Assembly (NCBI GenBank): GCA_963656345.1
Contig: CAVKHY010000046.1
Coordinates: 1 to 18,083, forward strand
Direction: 5' to 3'
Origin: CAKUFA01 sp963656345
GTDB lineage: Bacteria > Bacillota > Clostridia > Christensenellales > Aristaeellaceae
Length of the DNA: 18,083 bases
Below, one piece after another: positions 4,401 through 11,807 of the stretch (position 1 is the stretch's first letter; every line of letters starts with the position of its first letter). Both the position numbers and the translations under genes were made by a program. Below the pieces are notes generated by a model. That model was not told where the DNA came from, searched no databases, and worked only from the letters and a program-made list of their open reading frames with translations.

Positions 4401-7115
4401 TCACTTGCCCTGCCGCACTTTTTTCTCCAGCAGCAGTTCCAAGGCTGTCAGCCTTTTCTGGGTCTGCCAGGGGCCGGGGGCAGGCTTGTTTCGCTCTTTC
4501 AGGATAACGGCTCGAAGGTCTGCCTCCTCCATTTCGGCATCCCCGTCCTGAAGAACATCTACCCATGGCTCAAGGGCTGCCGTGTAGAAGGCTTCGGGAT
4601 GATGGAGCTTGAACCAGGCGCATCGCAGAGCCCGGAACACGAAGGCAGCCGTATGCGCCCTGGGAAACATGTATCGGACTTTTTTGCAGGCGGCCATGTA
4701 CCAGTCAGCCACCCCCTGCTGCTGCATTACCGCTGCCATGGCCTCCGTGCACTGTCCTCTTTTGCCCACGCTTTCCATGATGTGATATGCCGTTTCATAC
4801 GCAGCACCCTTGCTCAGCAGGAGGTGCATCACATCTTCCCGGGCGGCCGGCAGATCCTTCAGCAGGACTTTGCCGGCGTGCAGCATCGCTTTCGTTTCGG
4901 CTGACCACACGCCGCTGCCGTAGAGCAGGCAAAGCGTGATGATCAGGTCGTTGACGGTCTGGGGCTGTGTCTCAAGCAGAATTTCCCGTGCCTTTGCTTC
5001 CGCAAAGTATGGAATGCCGTAGGTGCCCGTTACACACAGGATGTGGCGGCTGGTCGTGCCCAATGCGTCGGGAGAACGGAACAAGCTCAGCACTTGTGCT
5101 TCGTCCAGCGGCACCGTGGCAGGGTCAATGCCTGTCAATGCCCACAGCCGATCCAGCATGGGATGGTGATTGATGTAGCAGCAGGTAAACCTCAAAAGGA
5201 CAGGATACAGGGCAAAGGCGCTGTACTGGGTGCAGGCACAAATCTCATCCGTTGCCCCGCGGCAATAGGTCAAAGGGGTAAAGTCATCTGCGCTGTACCC
5301 CTGGGGAATGATGACGTAGCTGCCGGCGTGGGGCATCGCCTGCCCGCAGAAGGAGGGGCAAAGCTTCTCCACAAGCGCATTGACGGTTTCCTCACTGGGG
5401 GTTTGGTGGTGATTCGCCAAGTACTGCCGGATAAAGCCCTTGATTTCCTCCGGGTTGGGAGGCAGGGTCTCTCCCACCGGGATCACATGATCCTTGCCAA
5501 ACATGGCTGTTAGCTGTTCTTCCACAAGGGGCTGACAGGCTGCGGCAACGTCCAGATCAAACCCGGGACGCACTTCGCCCTGAAGGCCGAAGCAGGAGGA
5601 CAGGGGGAGATCGGCTCCGTCCCTGACGCAGTCCGTGCCGCACACCGGGCAGGCCTGCGCCGGAAGATCCACACCTACGCGGCTTGCCTCTTTTTCCGCC
5701 AGCCAGGCATGGTGGCAGGAAGGGCAGACGTAATGGGGCGGCAGGGGATTGACGCTTGTTATGCCCAGCAGCCATGCCACAAAGGAGGCGCCGCCCGCAC
5801 CCCGGAGGGAGATGGTTTTGTGTTGTTCACGGACGGCCTTGGCGATCTGCCAGGCAATGAGATAGCCAACCCAGCTGTTTTGTTGGCCGATCAGCGCCAG
5901 CTCCGTTATCAAGCGCTCATGCACAAAGGCAGGCAGGGGATTCCCATACCGTGCCTGCGCCTGCGTTCGTGCCAGTTCCTCCACCCCTTCCTCCTGATGG
6001 GGAAGGGTGGGCAGCAAGGGACGTTGCGCATCCTGCCGGGGGGGATAAAGGGAAATGTCCCCCTCCACCTGTTCTGCCAGGGCTCGGGAGGCTTCAATGA
6101 CCACCTGCCGGGAGGTTTTCGCCCCGAGGAAAGCCATGGATTGCATCATTTCATCGGTGGTTCGCAGGTACAGCTTGCCGGTATCCTGCTCCATGCGGCC
6201 TGTACTGTACAGCAGAATGCTGCGGCACAGGCTGTCCTCCGGATCAAGATAATGGGCGTTGCTTACGGCAACCACAGGCTTCCCGACGGCCTGCCCAAGC
6301 TTCACCACACGCCGGATCAGGCTTCGTGCCTGGGGCAGAGCCATGGGCTCGTTTTCCGGCGGCTGAATTTCCAAATAATCGTAGAAGGAAGCAAGTTGAT
6401 GCAGCTGTTCCTCCGATGCACCGTCGAGCAGGGCCTGCCGAACCTCTCCCTGATCACAGGAGCAGCCCACCAGCAAGTCCTGCCGGTAGGGCATGATCCT
6501 TTCTTTGGTCATGCCAGAGGGATCCTTTTGACTGCTCGTCAGCAAATGGTTCAGGCTGCTGATGCCCTTGCTGCTCTTGCATAGCAGCATCACATGGGAA
6601 TTCTGCCCGTCCCTTCCGTGCAGAGAAAGTTCGCAGCCGGGAATCAGCTTGATCCCCTCCTGCCGGGCGGCATCAAGGGCCGCTGGAAGGCTCATCATGC
6701 TGTGAAAATCCGTAATGGCCACAGCGCTGTGCCCCCAGCAGGCAGCCGCTGCCGCTGCATCCACCGGCGAGCCGATGCCGTCCGGGACGGATGCGGCTGT
6801 TTTCATGTGCAGTTCCACCCGCTTCACGGGGGCTTCATCTCTTCGCGTAGGCATTTGCATCTCCCTTTTCATGGTTCGCGAAATCCATGAAGCTGCACCC
6901 TGCCTGTGATCCTGCTCGGCAAGCAGTGTATCCAGGGATACCGCCAGCACTTCAGCAAGCTTGCAGCATGTTGCCATGCGGGGCTTGGCACTGCCGTTTT
7001 CCCACTTGGACACCGCCTTGTCCGACACGCCCACAAGCTGCCCCAGCTGAAACTGGGAATAGCCCTTTTCCAGGCGCAGACTGGTAAGCAGGTTCCCGAA
7101 TGCATAGTCCTTCAT
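4401..7115 (-). CDS. XRE helix-turn-helix fused to PHP and a degenerate PolC polymerase core
   Basis: I recognise this 904-aa product as a PolC (DNA polymerase III alpha, Gram-positive type) derivative. Domains are an XRE helix-turn-helix (about 6-66, recognition segment SDKAVSKWENG at 31-41), a linker (67-97), a PHP domain (98-300) and a PolC core (about 400-850). Core blocks match strongly: LRGAGGASFVA (437-447), VNPLPPHYVCPSC with a four-Cys zinc site (Cys464, 467, 489, 492), GTYGIPYF (697-704) and KKVRYMFPRAHTAAFV (811-826). Catalysis looks lost. The family PDIDL motif reads PGFDL (517-521), so the first Asp is Gly518, and the Asp of KLD is Thr644. In PHP, HLHT reads HMKT and TDH reads TDF. 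The exonuclease insertion (expected near 165) and the C-terminal helix-hairpin-helix tail are absent; real PolC is about 1,440 aa. The frame is intact and has a GGAGGG ribosome binding site, so it is probably a functional non-polymerase. A role as a DNA-binding regulator is inference. Confidence 0.85.
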   Translation of the reverse strand: MKDYAFGNLLTSLRLEKGYSQFQLGQLVGVSDKAVSKWENGSAKPRMATCCKLAEVLAVSLDTLLAEQDHRQGAASWISRTMKREMQMPTRRDEAPVKRVELHMKTAASVPDGIGSPVDAAAAAACWGHSAVAITDFHSMMSLPAALDAARQEGIKLIPGCELSLHGRDGQNSHVMLLCKSSKGISSLNHLLTSSQKDPSGMTKERIMPYRQDLLVGCSCDQGEVRQALLDGASEEQLHQLASFYDYLEIQPPENEPMALPQARSLIRRVVKLGQAVGKPVVAVSNAHYLDPEDSLCRSILLYSTGRMEQDTGKLYLRTTDEMMQSMAFLGAKTSRQVVIEASRALAEQVEGDISLYPPRQDAQRPLLPTLPHQEEGVEELARTQAQARYGNPLPAFVHERLITELALIGQQNSWVGYLIAWQIAKAVREQHKTISLRGAGGASFVAWLLGITSVNPLPPHYVCPSCHHAWLAEKEASRVGVDLPAQACPVCGTDCVRDGADLPLSSCFGLQGEVRPGFDLDVAAACQPLVEEQLTAMFGKDHVIPVGETLPPNPEEIKGFIRQYLANHHQTPSEETVNALVEKLCPSFCGQAMPHAGSYVIIPQGYSADDFTPLTYCRGATDEICACTQYSAFALYPVLLRFTCCYINHHPMLDRLWALTGIDPATVPLDEAQVLSLFRSPDALGTTSRHILCVTGTYGIPYFAEAKAREILLETQPQTVNDLIITLCLLYGSGVWSAETKAMLHAGKVLLKDLPAAREDVMHLLLSKGAAYETAYHIMESVGKRGQCTEAMAAVMQQQGVADWYMAACKKVRYMFPRAHTAAFVFRALRCAWFKLHHPEAFYTAALEPWVDVLQDGDAEMEEADLRAVILKERNKPAPGPWQTQKRLTALELLLEKKVRQGK

Positions 7116-7136
7116 GTTTTCCCTCCGACCATGGCA

Positions 7137-7165
7137 AGGGTAGCATCCCCCGCAGGGAATAACAA
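7137..7165 (-). promoter_or_regulatory. Possible promoter of the PolC-like gene
   Basis: On the minus strand, TTGTTA (7160-7165) is 17 bp from TACCCT (7137-7142), which has a TGC extension in front (extended -10). Transcription would start about 15 nt before the ATG of the PolC-like gene, with the ribosome binding site in between. The -10 match is poor (3 of 6), so read-through from the Crp/Fnr gene 90 bp upstream is the alternative. Confidence 0.35.
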
Positions 7166-7205
7166 GGCGGATGATGTCGAAGAAAAGTAGAGATTGCCTG
7201 CCGGG

Positions 7206-7889
7206 TTATTCCCTCTCGCTCCCCATTTCCGCCTCGTACTGCCGGATGTTCACCTGGGTTTTCCGGTTCAAAAGGCGAATGAAACCCTCGGCGCACAGTT
7301 CGTTGATCAGCTTGCTGACCGTGACCCGGGCACTGCCCACAATGGTGCTGATCTCATACTGGGTGTAGTTGATCTTCAGGTCATACCAGCCCCCGTCCAC
7401 CACGTGGCCGGTATCTGCCGTGGCGCAGTACAGCTGTTTCAGCCGATCCTTGCAGGGGGTGAACACAAGGCTGGCGATCTCCTGCTGCAAAATGCGCATC
7501 TTCTTGGAATAGCTTAAGAGAATCTCCTCGCAGAAAAGGGGGCTTTCCTTCAGCAGCATCTGATATTTATCAGTGGGGATGCAGTACAGGAGGGACGCCA
7601 CCTCCGCCTTGGAGAACAGGCCGGTCACATCATGGAGGGCGCAGGGCGTTTCGCCGTAGAACCAGCCGGCGGACAGGGTGTAGAGGATCTTCTCCGTGCC
7701 GTCCGGGGCGATCATATAGTGCCGGGTGCGGCCGCCGGCAATGTAATACACGCCCTCCAGCACGTCGCCGGGCTGCAAAAAAACCGTCTTCGCCGGAATC
7801 TCTAATGCAACGGCGTTTTGGGCGATCAAGTCGCGCAGTTCGTTAGGGTTTGACATGGGCAGCGTTACATTAGAATCCTTCCGCTTCAT
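7206..7889 (-). CDS. Crp/Fnr family transcriptional regulator
   Basis: This 227-aa protein has the layout of Crp/Fnr regulators. A cyclic-nucleotide-binding-type beta-roll spans about 34-112 (FLQPGDVLEGVYYIAGGRTRHY, then GWFYGETPCALHD). A long dimerisation helix follows (about 116-147), then a winged helix-turn-helix (about 175-210, TQYEISTIVGSARVTVSKLI). The N-terminal cysteine cluster that holds the iron-sulfur centre in FNR is absent, and the RxS-type cAMP-phosphate motif of Crp is not evident, so the ligand is unknown. AGGAGGGA lies 7 nt before the ATG. It is divergent from the cysteine-desulfidase cluster across 226 bp, so control of that cluster and of itself is likely by position (inference). 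The PolC-like gene follows on the same strand after 90 bp. Confidence 0.9.
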   Translation of the reverse strand: MKRKDSNVTLPMSNPNELRDLIAQNAVALEIPAKTVFLQPGDVLEGVYYIAGGRTRHYMIAPDGTEKILYTLSAGWFYGETPCALHDVTGLFSKAEVASLLYCIPTDKYQMLLKESPLFCEEILLSYSKKMRILQQEIASLVFTPCKDRLKQLYCATADTGHVVDGGWYDLKINYTQYEISTIVGSARVTVSKLINELCAEGFIRLLNRKTQVNIRQYEAEMGSERE

Positions 7890-7922
7890 CCGGAACTCCC
7901 TCCTGCTTTCAGCATACTGATG

Positions 7923-7934
7923 ATTGTATCACAA
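7923..7934 (-). promoter_or_regulatory. Candidate crp/fnr promoter -10 overlapped by a palindrome
   Basis: On the minus strand, TACAAT (7923-7928) preceded by TGA forms an extended -10, 34 bp upstream of the ATG. It overlaps the perfect palindrome TTGT-ATC-ACAA (7924-7934). This would place an operator on the promoter and fits autoregulation. The site assignment is by eye. Confidence 0.45.
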
Positions 7935-7979
7935 AAGAGAAAAATGCAAAATAGATAAGAGACAAAAATGTAACCTAAG

Positions 7980-7997
7980 ATACAAAGTTTATACAAA
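7980..7997. repeat. Direct repeats ATACAAA one helical turn apart
   Basis: ATACAAA occurs at 7980-7986 and again at 7991-7997, an 11-bp period. The reverse complement core TTGTAT also occurs at 7924-7929 on the other strand, giving three copies in the divergent regulatory gap. This fits binding sites for a dimeric or cooperatively binding regulator, possibly the adjacent Crp/Fnr protein. Confidence 0.4.
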
Positions 7998-8005
7998 ACA
8001 TTTGT

Positions 8006-8044
8006 TGCTACCATGTTGCATAGCAGGCATTTTCAGCGTACCAT
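8006..8044 (+). promoter_or_regulatory. Candidate promoter and operator of the desulfidase gene cluster
   Basis: TTGCAT (8016-8021) lies 17 bp from TACCAT (8039-8044, 4 of 6 matches to TATAAT). The -35 box is inside an inverted repeat TGCTA-N10-TAGCA (8006-8025). Transcription would start near 8051 and give a leader of about 65 nt. The promoter match is modest, so activation by the neighbouring regulator is plausible. The rest of the 7890-8115 gap is AT-rich and holds no small gene I can support. Confidence 0.4.
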
Positions 8045-8115
8045 AGAGGCAGACAAGGGCGTCTTGTACCTATAACGAAATAAAATACCAGCAATATGCT
8101 TCCGGGAGGTCGTAT

Positions 8116-9384
8116 ATGGATCAGCATCTGTACGATGAATATCTTGCTATCCTGCGGGAAGAGATCGTACCCGCACTGGGGTGTACCGAACCGATTGCCA
8201 TCGCCTACGCATCCGCCAAGGCGAGGAGTATCCTGGGCAAGCTGCCTGAGCACATCACAGTAAAGTGCTCCGGCAACATTATCAAGAATGTGAAGGCCGT
8301 GATCGTTCCCACAACGGGGGACATGAAGGGCATTGAAACCAGCGCGGTGCTGGGGGCTGTAGGCGGCAATCCGGAAAAGAAGCTGGAAGTCCTGGTGGAC
8401 GTTACCGAGGAGGATCTTCAGCTGACACGGAAGCTGCTGAAGCAGAAGATTTGCAGCGTGGAGCTGCTGGAGGGCGTATCCAGCCTGCAGATCATTGTGG
8501 AAATGACCGCAGGAGAAGAATCCTCCCTGGTGGAGGTGGCCTTCGCCCACACGAATATTGTGCGCATGGAGCACAATGGCGAAGTGCTCTTCAAGAAGGG
8601 ACTTACCGCCCAGAATGCCACGGAAACGGATCGTTCTCTGCTGAACCTGCGGGATATTTATGATTTTGCCCAGTCGGTGAAGCTGGAGGACGTGACCGAC
8701 CTGATGGAGCGGCAGGTGGACTGCAACATGAAGATTGCCCGGGAGGGGCTTTCCAACAAGTATGGCGCCAACGTAGGCGCCACCATGCTGGCCCACTACG
8801 GGGACGATGTCCGCAACCGTGCCTGCGCACTGCCTGCCGCCGGCAGCGATGCCCGGATGAACGGCTGCGTGCTGCCGGTGATGATCAACTCCGGCAGCGG
8901 CAATCAGGGCATGACCGTCAGCCTGCCGGTGGAGGTGTACGCCGAGGAACTGGAAGTCACCCGTGACAAGAAGATCCGTGCCCTGGTGCTCAGCAACCTG
9001 ATCGCCATTTATCAGAAAAACGAGCTGGGCAAGCTCAGTGCCTACTGCGGTGCGGTATCCGCCGCCGTGGGGGCAGGGGCGGCCATTGCCTACCTGAATA
9101 ATGCGGACTACGAGGTCATTGAGGAGACCATCATCAACACCCTGGGCAATGTGTCCGGCATTGTGTGCGACGGGGCAAAGGCATCCTGCGCAGCGAAGAT
9201 CGCATCCTCCGTCAACGCGGCGATCCTTGCCTACCACATGGCCAGCGAACGCCGGGGCTTCCACAACGGGGAAGGCCTGGTGAAGGCGGATGCGGAAAAG
9301 ACCCTCAAGAGCTACGGCCGCATGGGTCGCGAAGGCATGCGTGCCACGGATATCGAAATTCTCCGCATTATGCTGGAGGAATAA
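8116..9384 (+). CDS. cyuA: L-cysteine desulfidase (CyuA/YhaM, UPF0597) family protein
   Basis: Characterised members convert L-cysteine and water to pyruvate, ammonia and sulfide using a [4Fe-4S] cluster. Databases often label the family serine dehydratase alpha subunit-like. The 422-aa product has the family length. It carries Cys23 in PALGCTEP, which matches the catalytic cysteine of the archaeal enzyme, and Cys311 (AYCGAVSAAVG), Cys351 (GIVCDGAK) and Cys358 (ASCAAK), which match the proposed cluster ligands in order and in the 7-residue spacing of the last pair. The GSGNQG motif (260-265) is present. The start is clear, with GGGAGGT 5 nt upstream. It is the first gene of a nine-gene plus-strand cluster and is divergent from a Crp/Fnr regulator. 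The substrate could be cysteine or a related amino acid; the symbol rests on family similarity, not proven orthology. Confidence 0.82.
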   Translation: MDQHLYDEYLAILREEIVPALGCTEPIAIAYASAKARSILGKLPEHITVKCSGNIIKNVKAVIVPTTGDMKGIETSAVLGAVGGNPEKKLEVLVDVTEEDLQLTRKLLKQKICSVELLEGVSSLQIIVEMTAGEESSLVEVAFAHTNIVRMEHNGEVLFKKGLTAQNATETDRSLLNLRDIYDFAQSVKLEDVTDLMERQVDCNMKIAREGLSNKYGANVGATMLAHYGDDVRNRACALPAAGSDARMNGCVLPVMINSGSGNQGMTVSLPVEVYAEELEVTRDKKIRALVLSNLIAIYQKNELGKLSAYCGAVSAAVGAGAAIAYLNNADYEVIEETIINTLGNVSGIVCDGAKASCAAKIASSVNAAILAYHMASERRGFHNGEGLVKADAEKTLKSYGRMGREGMRATDIEILRIMLEE

Positions 9385-9455
9385 ACCGGCTGAAGAGGCT
9401 CTGCCTTTTTCAACATACAGATACGTAAAACAATATGAAAGCGAGGATACACACC

Positions 9456-10409
9456 ATGATGAATCTCCAAGGTTCCTGGGTTGCCATGCCCACCCCCTTT
9501 ACGGATGACAACCAGATCGATATTGAGGGCTTCAAGCTGCTGATCGCCCGGCAGATCAAGTACGGCTCCAGCCAGCTGTTCATTCTGGGCTCCGCAGGCG
9601 AGGTGACCCTGCTGGCTCTTGAAGAAAAGAAGCTGATCGTCAAGTCCGTCATTGCCTACATGAAGGATCGTGCCGCCCGGGGGCTGAAGGTGGTGCCCGT
9701 GTTCTTCAGTGCCGCTTCCATGACCACGGAAGCCAGCGTTGAGTTTGCCCAGTTCTGCGAGGCAGAGGGCGCAGACGGCGTGGTGTTCACCGTGCCCCCC
9801 TATGTGCTCATTACCCAGCATGCAGCAAAGACCCACCTGGATACCTGCATGAGCAGCGTGACGATTCCCTGCGGCATTTACAACAACCCCAGCCGTCTGG
9901 GCGTGCAGGTGTTGCCGGAGACCATTCAGTACCTGGCTGAGAAGCATCCCAACTTCGTGGTGGATAAGGAAGCTATGCCCAGCGTGGAACAGCTGGTGCA
10001 GGTGCAGCGCCTGTGCGGCGGCAAGGTGAAGATCATGTGCTGCGACTATCCCCACTACTCCATCGTGATCCCCACCCTGGCTGTGGGCGGCACCGGCACG
10101 GCCAACATCGGCGGCAACATCATCCCCGAGGAGGCTGCCAAGTATTCCCGCCCCTGGACGGACATGACCATCATTGAAGAGTGCCGCACGGAGTACTTCA
10201 AGTGGTTCCCCCTGCTGCAGGAGCTGTACACCTTCTCCAACCCGGTGGTCATCAAGGCGGCCCTGAACCTGCTGGGTCTGCCCGGCGGACACCTGCGGAA
10301 GCCCTATGAGGACTATGCCGGCGCCAAGCTGGAGCACCTGCAGGAGACCATGACCCAGATGGGCGTGATCGAAAAGTATCACATCAGCAACGATACGATT
10401 GAAATCTAA
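9456..10409 (+). CDS. DapA/NanA superfamily class I aldolase or lyase
   Basis: This is a 317-aa TIM-barrel protein of the dihydrodipicolinate synthase / N-acetylneuraminate lyase superfamily. These enzymes form a Schiff base with pyruvate or another 2-oxo acid and cleave or condense C-C bonds. Lys171 (VVDKEA) is the expected Schiff-base residue and Tyr142 (IYNNPSR) the catalytic tyrosine; Arg147 may bind a carboxylate. The usual GTTGE motif reads GSAGE (45-49), and the glycine-rich GGTGTANIGGN replaces the DapA G.GxxS segment, so a biosynthetic DapA role is unlikely. The start at 9456 was chosen over an in-frame ATG at 9435 because GAGG lies 9 nt upstream of it. It is 71 bp after the desulfidase gene, so an enzyme acting on pyruvate or a longer 2-oxo acid in that pathway is plausible. 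The substrate is not identified. Confidence 0.82.
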   Translation: MMNLQGSWVAMPTPFTDDNQIDIEGFKLLIARQIKYGSSQLFILGSAGEVTLLALEEKKLIVKSVIAYMKDRAARGLKVVPVFFSAASMTTEASVEFAQFCEAEGADGVVFTVPPYVLITQHAAKTHLDTCMSSVTIPCGIYNNPSRLGVQVLPETIQYLAEKHPNFVVDKEAMPSVEQLVQVQRLCGGKVKIMCCDYPHYSIVIPTLAVGGTGTANIGGNIIPEEAAKYSRPWTDMTIIEECRTEYFKWFPLLQELYTFSNPVVIKAALNLLGLPGGHLRKPYEDYAGAKLEHLQETMTQMGVIEKYHISNDTIEI

Positions 10410-10442
10410 ATCGTACACGCTTTCTCGAAGGGAGTGAACATC

Positions 10443-11804
10443 GTGGCTGAAAAGGTTGTTATTATCGGCGGAACCGCCGCCGGCCTGAGCGCCGCTTCCA
10501 AGGCCAAGCGGGTGGATCCGTCCCTGGATATCACCGTGTTTGAAAAATCGGGCTACATCAGCTATGGCGCCTGCGGACTGCCCTACTTCGTGGGGGATAT
10601 GATCAAGGAGCCCAATGATCTGGTAAGCCTGAGCGTGGATCAAATGACCCGCAAGCGGGGCGTGCCCACCTTCATTCATCATGAGGTGACAAGCATTGAC
10701 CGCGCCGGGAAAACCGTTACCGTGAAGAACCTGGACACGGGAGACGTTTTCACCCAGGGGTATGATAAGCTGGTCATTGCCACCGGCGCCCGTCCCATTG
10801 TGCCCGATATTCCCGGGGCAAAGGCGGAAGGGGTGTACACCCTGCGCACGGTGGAGGACGGCATCCGCCTGAAGAGTGTGGTGCAGTGCCACGCCCAAAA
10901 GAAGGCGGCCATTCTCGGCGGCGGCTTCATCGGCATTGAAGTGGCAGAAGAAATGACGAGCAGCGGCGTGGAGGTGCATCTGTTTGAGATGATGCCCCGG
11001 CTGCTGCCCTTCCTGGACGAAAGCTTCTCCCAGGTGGTGCTGGATACCCTCACCGCTCACGGGGTGCATGTGCACCTGAATGCCGGGGTTCAGGAACTGC
11101 TGACCAAGGACGGCCGTGTCTGCGGCGTTCGTGCGTCGGACGGAGAAGAGACCCCTGTGGACTATGCGCTGATGAGCATCGGCGTGATTCCTGCCAGCGA
11201 CCTGGCACGGGATGCAGGATTGACCCTGGGCATCAAGGGCGCCATTGCGGTGGATGATGAAATGCGCACCAGTGACCCATGCATCTGGGCCTGCGGCGAC
11301 TGTGTGCAGATGAAGAACCGCATCACCGGCGGCGCCGTTTACGTACCCCTGGGCACCACAGCCAACAAGCAGGGGCGGATCGCAGGCGGCAACCTGGCAG
11401 GAGAGCATGAGACCTTCAAGGGCGTGCTGGGCTCCATGGTCACGAAAGCCTTTGACCTGTACATCTCCGCTACGGGCTTGTCCCTTGCCCAGGCGAAGGC
11501 CGCAGGCTATGACGCAGCGTCCTCCATCATTACCAAAGGGGATCGGGCTTCCTACTATCCCGGCAGCCGGGACAATACCATCTGCCTCATCCTGGATAAG
11601 AAGACAGGACGGCTCCTGGGGGCACAGGCCATCGGCAGCGAATCGGTTGCCGGCCGCATCAACGTGTTCGCTACGGCCATTACCTGCGGCATGACGGTGG
11701 GGGAGATCAACGAGCTGGATCTGGTGTATGCGCCGCCTGTGGCGCCGGTGTACGATCCCATCCTGATTGCTGCCAGCCAGGCCATGAAGAAAGTGGAGGG
11801 CTGA
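10443..11804 (+). CDS. CoA-disulfide reductase / NADH oxidase-type flavoprotein
   Basis: This 453-aa FAD- and NAD(P)H-dependent pyridine nucleotide-disulfide oxidoreductase belongs to the single-cysteine group. It has an FAD-binding loop (VVIIGGTAAGLSAASKA, 5-21), the redox cysteine Cys44 in SYGACGLPYFVGD, an ATGARP motif, a second nucleotide-binding loop (AILGGGFIGIEVAEE) and the FAD-contacting IWACGDCVQ segment. The dimerisation domain follows. No C-terminal rhodanese domain is present, unlike some CoA-persulfide reductases. Members reduce CoA disulfide, persulfides, polysulfide or oxygen. The start is GTG 10443, with AAGGGAG 8 nt upstream; an in-frame GTG at 10434 overlaps that ribosome binding site. 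Its place after a sulfide-producing enzyme suggests persulfide or disulfide handling, which is inference. It ends 3 bp before the PPC gene. Confidence 0.88.
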   Translation: MAEKVVIIGGTAAGLSAASKAKRVDPSLDITVFEKSGYISYGACGLPYFVGDMIKEPNDLVSLSVDQMTRKRGVPTFIHHEVTSIDRAGKTVTVKNLDTGDVFTQGYDKLVIATGARPIVPDIPGAKAEGVYTLRTVEDGIRLKSVVQCHAQKKAAILGGGFIGIEVAEEMTSSGVEVHLFEMMPRLLPFLDESFSQVVLDTLTAHGVHVHLNAGVQELLTKDGRVCGVRASDGEETPVDYALMSIGVIPASDLARDAGLTLGIKGAIAVDDEMRTSDPCIWACGDCVQMKNRITGGAVYVPLGTTANKQGRIAGGNLAGEHETFKGVLGSMVTKAFDLYISATGLSLAQAKAAGYDAASSIITKGDRASYYPGSRDNTICLILDKKTGRLLGAQAIGSESVAGRINVFATAITCGMTVGEINELDLVYAPPVAPVYDPILIAASQAMKKVEG

Positions 11805-11807
11805 AAC

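Noticed and set aside
4394..4408. Inverted repeat GCAAG-CATCA-CTTGC between the convergent acetyltransferase and PolC-like genes, as a bidirectional terminator
   Set aside because: The stem is only 5 bp and no T-run follows on either strand.
4401..7115. Functional second PolC DNA polymerase
   Set aside because: Two of the three catalytic aspartates are replaced and both the exonuclease and the C-terminal DNA-binding parts are missing.
8008..9264. 418-codon minus-strand frame opposite the desulfidase gene
   Set aside because: It is antisense to a well-conserved enzyme gene, low in recognisable motifs, and begins within that gene.
9396..9410. Small hairpin AGGC-TCT-GCCT followed by Ts after the desulfidase gene, as a terminator
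   Set aside because: The 4-bp stem is too weak to call, and the next gene lies 71 bp downstream with no clear promoter of its own.
9456..10409. Biosynthetic dihydrodipicolinate synthase (dapA)
   Set aside because: The GTTGE motif is altered to GSAGE and the gene sits in a catabolic and transport cluster, not with lysine genes; only the superfamily can be supported.
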